Source: Betaproteobacteria bacterium (GTDB lineage Bacteria; Pseudomonadota; Gammaproteobacteria; Burkholderiales; SG8-39). From it: 10,978 nt of DNA. The notes under the pieces were generated by a model that was not told the origin of the DNA, did no database searches, and saw nothing but the letters and a program-made list of their open reading frames with translations. The stretch is taken from positions 1 to 10,978 of the forward strand of contig JAAOZY010000054.1 in the NCBI GenBank assembly GCA_012274205.1, read 5' to 3'. Position numbers and translations under genes: made by a program. Of this stretch, positions 6,784-10,978 are shown piece after piece. How positions within the stretch are numbered: the stretch's first letter is position 1; each line of letters opens with the position of its first letter.

Positions 6784-7790
6784 GCGATTCTCCTGGGCTT
6801 GCGCGCCAGCAGGAACAGGAACGCAGGCACGCCGATGAGTGCGGTGATCACACCCACCGGCAGCTGCTGCGGCGCGAGGACGCTGCGCGCAGCGGTGTCC
6901 GCGAGCAACAGCAGCGTGCCGCCGGCAAGCGCGCTCGCCGGCAGCAGCATGCGCTGGTCGTTGCCCAGCGCCAGGCGCAGCGCATGCGGCACCACCAGTC
7001 CGACGAAGCCGACCGCGCCGGCTGTGGTGACGGCCAGCGCCGTCGCCACCGAGGCCACCAGGTAAATCCGGCGCCGCAGCGGCGCCACGCGCACTCCCAG
7101 CGCATGCGCCAACGCCTCGCCGCGCAACAGCACGTTCAGGTCGCGCGCAGCCGGCAGCATCAGGCCGAGGGCGAGCAGCAGTGCGAGCAGCGCCGGCTCC
7201 CAGGATTCCACGCCGTTCAGATCGCCCATGAGCCAGAACAGCATGCCGCGCAGCCGCGCTTCCGGCGCCAGCGTCAGCGTCAGGGTAATCAGCGCGCCCC
7301 AGCCGGCCGCCATGATCACGCCGGTCAGCAGCAGGCGCGGCGAGGCATCGAGCGCTCCGTGCATCTGCTGGCGCGCGAAATCGTGGCGCGCAAACGCGAA
7401 CACCAGCGCCATCGCAAGGAGCGCGCCGGCGCTCGCGCCCACATCGACGGCGAGCACGCCCAGCCCGGCCAGCATGGCGCCGAGCGCGCCCGCGGCCGCC
7501 CCGCCGGACAGGCCCAGCACATAGGGATCGGCGAGCGGATTGCGCAGCAGCACCTGCATCAGCGCGCCCGCGAGTGCAAGCAGGCCGCCGACGGCGAATG
7601 CGGCCAGCGCACGCGGCAGGCGCAGGCGCGTGACGATTTCGCCGGCGATGCTGTCCCCCGGCGACAGCAGTGCGTGCAACAGGCCCAGCGGCGGCAGCCG
7701 CACGCTGCCGCTCGCGAGCGCAAGCGCGAAGGCCGCAAGCGCGGCCGCCGCGAGGGCTAGCCAGATGAGCAGGGTTCGGCGCAAACGCAT
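6780..7790 (-). CDS. btuC: Vitamin B12 ABC transporter permease BtuC
   Basis: This 336-residue very hydrophobic protein is a FecCD/BtuC-family permease, expected to have about ten membrane helices and to work as a dimer with BtuD. Family segments are RLPRALAAFAVGGLLALAGA (57-76), NPLADPYVLGLSGGA (84-98), FWLMGDLNG (185-193), the cytoplasmic coupling-helix region RGEALAHALGV (223-233), and GFVGLVVPHALRLALGND (261-278). The N-terminus starts with basic residues followed directly by the first helix. A GGGA ribosome binding site lies just before the ATG at 7790, and the gene starts 7 bp after the btuB stop. It overlaps btuD by 4 bp. The substrate is assigned from context; on sequence alone an iron-siderophore permease would be equally possible. 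Confidence 0.92.
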   Translation of the reverse strand: MRLRRTLLIWLALAAAALAAFALALASGSVRLPPLGLLHALLSPGDSIAGEIVTRLRLPRALAAFAVGGLLALAGALMQVLLRNPLADPYVLGLSGGAAAGALGAMLAGLGVLAVDVGASAGALLAMALVFAFARHDFARQQMHGALDASPRLLLTGVIMAAGWGALITLTLTLAPEARLRGMLFWLMGDLNGVESWEPALLALLLALGLMLPAARDLNVLLRGEALAHALGVRVAPLRRRIYLVASVATALAVTTAGAVGFVGLVVPHALRLALGNDQRMLLPASALAGGTLLLLADTAARSVLAPQQLPVGVITALIGVPAFLFLLARKPRRIA

Positions 7791-7797
7791 TCCCGGT

Positions 7798-9819
7798 CTA
7801 TTTCCAGCGGTAGGCTGCGCTCAGCAGAAAGTTGCGCCCGGCCATGGGGTAGGCGTTGAACGAGGTGCCCGCGGCATTGCGTATGGCGTAGGTATAGTAT
7901 TTCTTGTCAGTGAGATTGTTGGCTGCGGCGCTGATGGTCCAGGGCCCGAAGGCGCGGATCAACCTGGCGTCGACAGTTACGAACGATGGCATCTGCCCGG
8001 GATAGGTGTTGGCCTGATCGTTGTCGAAATACTGCTTGCCGACGTAAGCGATCGCAGCGCTCAGCCGGGTCTTCTCCGCCGGGCGCCAGTTCAGGCCCAG
8101 CTTGGCCGAGTTGCGCGGCACCAGCGGCACGTTCTTGCCGGCGAGGTCGACGCTGCCGCCGGTGAGCGCGTCCACATACACACCCTCGCGAAACACGGCG
8201 CGCGCGCGGGTGTAGCTGGCGAACAGCTCGACGCGCTCGCCCAGCTTGCGGCTGCCCTCCAGTTCCAATCCCTCGCGCCGCGTCGGCGACAGGTTCATGT
8301 TGGTGAAAGTGAGCGCATTGAAATGGATTTCGTTGCGCAGGTCCATGCGGTAAAGGCTGGCGCGCAGCCGCCCGGTGACGCCCCTGTACTCCAGCCCGAT
8401 TTCATAGTCGCGCGAGGTCTGCGGCTCCAGCGGCGTCACGATGGAATCGAACACCGGGCCGCCGAACTGGTTGTAGATCTCGTCCACGGTGGCGACACGA
8501 TAGCTCGCGCCGAGCTTGCCATAGAGCGCGAGCGCCGCATCGAAGTTGTGCCGCAGCGCGAGCTCCCAGGCGCGCGGGCTGCGCTGCTGCGTCGCGTTGG
8601 CGTAGCCCGCCGGATTGGCGCGGTCATTGGCGGCGATTTCCACCTGCTGCAACCGCGCACCGAGCGTGAGCTTGGTCGCGGCGCTCACTGCAATGTGATT
8701 CTGCGCGTAGTAGGCGCGGTCCTTTTGCGTCGCCGCCAGGTCGACCTGCGGCGCGCCCAGCAGCTCGAAACGAGCGGCGCGCAGCCCGCGGTAGTCCCAG
8801 GCATCCGCGTCTATGCCGAATATCAGAACATTGTCGCGCCCGAGCATGCGGTATGGCAATTTCAGGCGCGGCGTGAGCGACCACACTTTGGCGTGGGTAT
8901 CGGTAAACGTGCTGAAGCCGAAGCCGCTGTAATCGTCGAAAAAACCGATGCGCTTGGTGTCGCGATAGGAGAGGTCGACGGCGAACTCGGCAGCGTCGAA
9001 CGCGTAGCGTCCAGACAGCGTCGCCTGCGTGCCATCACGCGCGCTATAGTCGTTCGGCGTCGCGGTCCCGCGTGGATCGCTTTCGAACTGCGCCGCGCTG
9101 CGCGCGCCGGGCAGGCGCAGACTCTGATTGTCAAGGCCGAATTTGAACACCAGGCCGGCGCGGTCCCCGGTCCAGCGCAAGTCGCCAATCAGGCTGCCCT
9201 GCTCCAGCCGGTTGTTCACCCGGTAGTTGTCCGAATCGTGCTGATTTGCGGAAAGCGAGAAACCCGTATCATTTCCGGCGAGATTGAAGGCCGCCTGCAG
9301 CTCGTTGGTATTGTATGAGCCTTGGCTCAGCGAAACGTCAGCGCTCTTCGCGCCGGCAATCGGCGAGCGTGTAATGATGTTGATGGTGCCGCCGGTGGCG
9401 CCGCCCCCGTAGAGCACGGCGCCGCCGCCGCGCTGGATCTCGACGCGCTCGATCGCATCGAGCGGGATCGCCGACCAGCGCACTGGCGTGAGCTCGATGT
9501 CATTCAGGCGCTGGCCGTCGAGCAGCACCAGCGCGTTCTGGTCGCCGCTCGCGCCGAAGCCGCGCAGGTCGATGGCCACATCCGGGCTGCCGGTATTGTT
9601 GCGCACATTGATGCCGGCATAGCGCGACAGCAGTTCCGGCAGGCTCGTTGCCGTGCCGTTGGCGATCTGCGCACGCGTGATCACGGTGACGCCGATCGGA
9701 TGCTCGAGCCGCGTTTCCGGAAAGCGTGTGCCCGTGACTACGACTGCATCTTCCTGGGCGTACGCCTGCGCCGCCAGGGCCAGGCCGATGGCGGCAATGA
9801 CGATTGGATTGGATTGCAT
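7798..9819 (-). CDS. btuB: TonB-dependent outer-membrane cobalamin receptor BtuB
   Basis: This 673-residue outer-membrane receptor brings vitamin B12 into the periplasm using TonB energy. Residues 1-22 form a signal peptide (NPIVIAAIGLALAAQAYAQ, then EDA). The TonB box follows at about 24-32 (DAVVVTGTR), close to the BtuB form. The plug domain spans about 40-150: PIGVTVITRAQI (41-52), LPELLSRYAGINVRN (60-74), DLRGFG (84-89), NALVLLDGQRLND (95-107), and IERVEIQRGGGAVLYGGGATGG (123-144), ending in TINIITR. A beta-barrel follows. The barrel ends in YRWK, so the final residue is Lys rather than the usual aromatic. The ATG at 9819 is chosen because GGGGGAA sits 4 bp upstream and a signal peptide follows at once. 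The frame is open further upstream, but only through the riboswitch leader. First gene of btuBCDF. Confidence 0.93.
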   Translation of the reverse strand: MQSNPIVIAAIGLALAAQAYAQEDAVVVTGTRFPETRLEHPIGVTVITRAQIANGTATSLPELLSRYAGINVRNNTGSPDVAIDLRGFGASGDQNALVLLDGQRLNDIELTPVRWSAIPLDAIERVEIQRGGGAVLYGGGATGGTINIITRSPIAGAKSADVSLSQGSYNTNELQAAFNLAGNDTGFSLSANQHDSDNYRVNNRLEQGSLIGDLRWTGDRAGLVFKFGLDNQSLRLPGARSAAQFESDPRGTATPNDYSARDGTQATLSGRYAFDAAEFAVDLSYRDTKRIGFFDDYSGFGFSTFTDTHAKVWSLTPRLKLPYRMLGRDNVLIFGIDADAWDYRGLRAARFELLGAPQVDLAATQKDRAYYAQNHIAVSAATKLTLGARLQQVEIAANDRANPAGYANATQQRSPRAWELALRHNFDAALALYGKLGASYRVATVDEIYNQFGGPVFDSIVTPLEPQTSRDYEIGLEYRGVTGRLRASLYRMDLRNEIHFNALTFTNMNLSPTRREGLELEGSRKLGERVELFASYTRARAVFREGVYVDALTGGSVDLAGKNVPLVPRNSAKLGLNWRPAEKTRLSAAIAYVGKQYFDNDQANTYPGQMPSFVTVDARLIRAFGPWTISAAANNLTDKKYYTYAIRNAAGTSFNAYPMAGRNFLLSAAYRWK

Positions 9820-9823
9820 GAAA

Positions 9824-9830
9824 TTCCCCC
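9824..9830 (-). promoter_or_regulatory. btuB ribosome binding site
   Basis: GGGGGAA on the minus strand lies 4 nt before the ATG at 9819 and fixes the btuB start. It is part of a GCGGGGGA stretch that can base-pair with TCCCCGC at 9884-9878, so it is a likely target of riboswitch control. Confidence 0.75.
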
Positions 9831-9940
9831 GCAGCCAGCGTCCCCGCAGGCCGCACCACTCAAACTGCACAGGAAACGCGGGGAGACAAGGCAAGCACAG
9901 CCGGCGCACCGCGTCCCCGCAGTGTTTCCACCTGTCGCGC
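9831..9940 (-). promoter_or_regulatory. Expression platform of the cobalamin riboswitch
   Basis: Between the riboswitch core and the btuB ribosome binding site, GGAAACACTGCGGGGA (9929-9914) can pair with TCTCCCCGCGTTTCC (9886-9872), leaving a three-base bulge. TCCCCGC of the second arm could instead pair with GCGGGGA at 9847-9841 or with the ribosome binding site GCGGGGG at 9832-9826. This suggests control of translation initiation by switching between the upstream hairpin (site free) and a downstream one (site hidden). No stem followed by a T run is seen, so transcription termination is less likely. Pairing was judged by eye. Confidence 0.6.
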
Positions 9941-10125
9941 AAGGCCGGTCTCCGGGCTCATGGGATCGGATCTGTCGCCTTCCCGCAGGCAATTGCCTGC
10001 AGTGGCATCGAGACAGACCCGCGCTCACATACCGTTGCGGGGGCAGCACAGGCTTGAGCGCAAAGCGCGCGGTACCTGTTTCCCGTTTCACCCGCCGGCG
10101 GGAAGCACCGGCGGACACCTCGAAC
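9941..10125 (-). promoter_or_regulatory. Cobalamin (AdoCbl) riboswitch upstream of btuB
   Basis: The minus-strand leader has the conserved blocks of the cobalamin riboswitch in order: GGTGTCC near 10119; ACGGGAAACAGG; the GCTGCCCCCGCAACGGTA core segment, with ACAGG and CCTGT forming the stem before it; the B12 box GATGCCACTG (about 10006-9997); GGGAAGG (about 9984-9978); and the closing GCCCGGAGACCGGCC ending at 9943. TCTGTC and GACAGA flank the B12 box and GGGAAGG and can pair. Binding of a cobalamin cofactor is known to repress the downstream gene, here the btuBCDF uptake operon. The outer boundaries are approximate. Confidence 0.93.
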
Positions 10126-10135
10126 GAGTGCTGCG

Positions 10136-10141
10136 ATATTA
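10136..10141 (-). promoter_or_regulatory. Candidate -10 box of the btuB promoter
   Basis: TAATAT on the minus strand lies about 16 bp before the riboswitch, so transcription would start near 10129, at the right place for the leader. It matches four of six -10 bases, and the -35 (TTTTAA, 17 bp upstream) is poor. Kept because position and AT richness fit. Confidence 0.4.
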
Positions 10142-10267
10142 CACGCTTATGCACCCAATTAAAATTCGGCTCCGCCTTCAAGCCGCGCTCCGAAATCTGC
10201 CGTTCAGTCAACGGAATAGGGCGGCATATTCATCATGGAAAGAGCTTTGAGAGTTGCCTGTTATTGC
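10142..10267. other. Divergent intergenic region, no gene seen
   Basis: This stretch lies between the btuB promoter (minus) and the promoter of the ZapB-like/zapA operon (plus). It is lower in GC than the surrounding genes. I see no credible coding frame, RNA gene, tandem repeat or clear operator in it. Confidence 0.5.
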
Positions 10268-10297
10268 TTGACTTGGAACAATTTTTGAAATTATAGT
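10268..10297 (+). promoter_or_regulatory. Sigma-70 promoter of the ZapB-like/zapA operon
   Basis: TTGACT (10268-10273) and TATAGT (10292-10297) are 18 bp apart and each match five of six consensus bases. The expected start, about 7 bp after the -10, falls on the A of the ATG at 10304, which would make the message leaderless or nearly so. Confidence 0.65.
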
Positions 10298-10303
10298 GTA
10301 GCG

Positions 10304-10495
10304 ATGGATGCGGAATTCGACCTACTCGACGGCAAGATCGACCAGTTCCTGCTGTTATGTCAGCGCCTGAACAGCGAAAACAAGGAATTGAGACTGCAGC
10401 TGCTGTCCGCGCAGAACAACGTCAAACTTCTGGAAGGCAAGGTCGATGGCGCCAAGTCCCGCCTTGAGGCACTGCTGCGCCAGATCCCGGAATGA
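10304..10495 (+). CDS. ZapB-like coiled-coil protein (TIGR02449/DUF904 type)
   Basis: A 63-residue protein that is almost entirely one coiled coil, with hydrophobic residues spaced in heptads through LLDGKIDQFLLLCQRL (7-22), NSENKELRLQL (23-33) and KLLEGKVDG to the end at LEALLRQIPE. The CQRLNSENKELR core is the pattern of small ZapB-related proteins commonly found just upstream of zapA in betaproteobacteria. A cytoplasmic role at the division ring with ZapA and FtsZ is inferred from this neighbourhood and the coiled coil. The ATG at 10304 is required for the usual protein start, yet no Shine-Dalgarno precedes it and the promoter -10 ends 6 bp upstream. Its stop overlaps the zapA start in ATGA, so translation is probably coupled. 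Confidence 0.8.
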   Translation: MDAEFDLLDGKIDQFLLLCQRLNSENKELRLQLLSAQNNVKLLEGKVDGAKSRLEALLRQIPE

Positions 10496-10803
10496 GCACA
10501 AAACCCAAGACCCTGGACGTAAGCATCATGGGGCGCAGCTACAAAGTGACCTGCGCCGATGACGAACGCGAGGCGCTGCTTGCGGCGGTTGCGTATGTAG
10601 ACAAGAAGATGATCGAGATCAAGGCGGCGAGCAAGGTCGCTGGCACGGAGCGCATTGCCGTCATGGCCGCACTCAACATCGCCAACGAATTGCTCTCGAT
10701 CAAGATCGGCAGCGGCTTTGACATCGCGGAATTAAAGCGTAGAATGAATTCAGTGCAGTCGAAGCTTGATCAGGCATTGTCGCAGCAGGATTCCCTGTTC
10801 TAG
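10492..10803 (+). CDS. zapA: Cell division protein ZapA
   Basis: This 103-residue protein has the ZapA architecture. An N-terminal globular part carries LDVSIMGRSYKVTCADDEREALLAAVAYVDKKM (8-40), containing the typical I-x-G-x-x-Y and D-E-R-x-x-L features. ERIAVMAALNIANELL follows (53-68), then a C-terminal coiled coil to LDQALSQQDSLF. ZapA binds FtsZ in the cytoplasm and promotes bundling of protofilaments at the division site. The start ATG overlaps the stop of the ZapB-like gene by 4 bp, with no separate promoter visible. The 6S RNA-like sequence begins about 27 bp after its stop, which is the order known from many proteobacteria. Confidence 0.93.
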   Translation: MSTKPKTLDVSIMGRSYKVTCADDEREALLAAVAYVDKKMIEIKAASKVAGTERIAVMAALNIANELLSIKIGSGFDIAELKRRMNSVQSKLDQALSQQDSLF

Positions 10804-10829
10804 ACAGCGCGCCCGGCGGGCGAGACCGC

Positions 10830-10978
10830 AAATAGTTTCCCTGCGATGCTCGTTTAGGCCATATATTCCTTGAACCAATATATGTGCTGAGGTCGCAAAC
10901 CACAGCGCCGCTTTTGTGCGCGTCCCTTCGCCTCGTGCGACTGTGGACGTACCTACGGCGGCCGGAATGCGACCACTC
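10830..10978 (+). ncRNA. ssrS: 6S RNA, partial (3' end beyond right edge)
   Basis: Directly after zapA, the usual place for ssrS, the sequence shows features of 6S RNA: a 5' arm TTTCCCTGCGATGCTCG (from about 10837), a CCTTGAACC segment, a long central hairpin closed by CCACAG (10900-10905) and CTGTGG (10941-10946), and a 3' side CCTACGGCGGC resembling the E. coli 6S 3' half. 6S RNA folds like an open promoter and sequesters sigma-70 RNA polymerase. The 3' strand that should pair with the 5' arm is not in the window, so the gene appears cut by the edge. The exact 5' end is uncertain; it may be processed from the zapA transcript. Confidence 0.72.

Noticed and set aside
7540..9318. 592-residue open frame on the plus strand opposite btuB
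   Set aside because: A shadow frame caused by high GC at codon third positions; its protein is rich in Arg, Ala, Gln and His without domain motifs, while btuB on the other strand is unmistakable.
9820..9942. In-frame N-terminal extension of BtuB by 41 residues from a TTG at 9942
   Set aside because: It runs through the riboswitch expression platform and would put residues before the signal peptide. The ATG at 9819 has a strong ribosome binding site and an immediate signal sequence.
10290..10295. Perfect TATAAT on the minus strand, possible second btuB or antisense promoter
   Set aside because: It has no usable -35 box 16-18 bp upstream and is the overlapping complement of the plus-strand -10; a start here would add a leader of about 160 nt before the riboswitch.
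10804..10825. GCCCGGCGGGC-type hairpin after zapA as a terminator
   Set aside because: The stem is only about 4 bp and is not followed by a T run; 6S RNA is often co-transcribed with or just downstream of zapA.
1..10978. CRISPR array, integrase, transposase or phage genes
   Set aside because: No regularly spaced repeats and no such protein motifs were seen on either strand; all large genes are housekeeping envelope, B12 uptake or division genes.

Overview
This is a GC-rich chromosomal window that looks betaproteobacterial (Burkholderiales or Nitrosomonadales type). The reasons are the LPS core and lipid A export genes, the compact btuBCDF cluster behind a cobalamin riboswitch, and the order ZapB-like gene, zapA, 6S RNA at the right edge. 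The assignment rests on gene content and protein motifs only; no database search was possible.

Layout. Positions 1-4931 hold an outer-membrane/LPS block, all on the minus strand. In transcription order it is a waaQ-like heptosyltransferase (4931-3852), a family-4 glycosyltransferase (3736-2582), msbA for lipid A-core flipping (2486-684), and a second family-4 glycosyltransferase that runs off the left edge (668-1). A good extended -10 box before msbA suggests the block is at least two transcription units. Positions 5017-5079 contain two hairpins, one of them a terminator-like stem with a T run, which separate this block from the next.

Positions 5082-9819 (minus strand) are a complete vitamin B12 uptake operon: btuB (outer-membrane TonB-dependent receptor), btuC (permease), btuD (ATPase) and btuF (periplasmic binding protein). 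The genes are 7 bp apart, overlapping by 4 bp, and 1 bp apart. A full cobalamin riboswitch (about 9941-10125) precedes btuB. Between it and the start codon lies a platform with one CCCCGC-type segment and three possible GCGGGG partners, one of which is the btuB ribosome binding site. This is the most informative regulatory structure in the window.

On the plus strand, divergent from btuB, a short coiled-coil ZapB-like protein (10304-10495) overlaps zapA (10492-10803) by 4 bp. The best promoter places the transcription start almost on the ATG. Downstream of zapA, about 10830 to the right edge, is what looks like the 5' and central part of 6S RNA.

I see no mobile genes, CRISPR array, tRNA or rRNA, and no clear new defence or biosynthetic system. 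The points worth following up are regulatory: the btuB expression platform, the double hairpin after btuF, and possible leaderless starts for the ZapB-like gene and waaQ.
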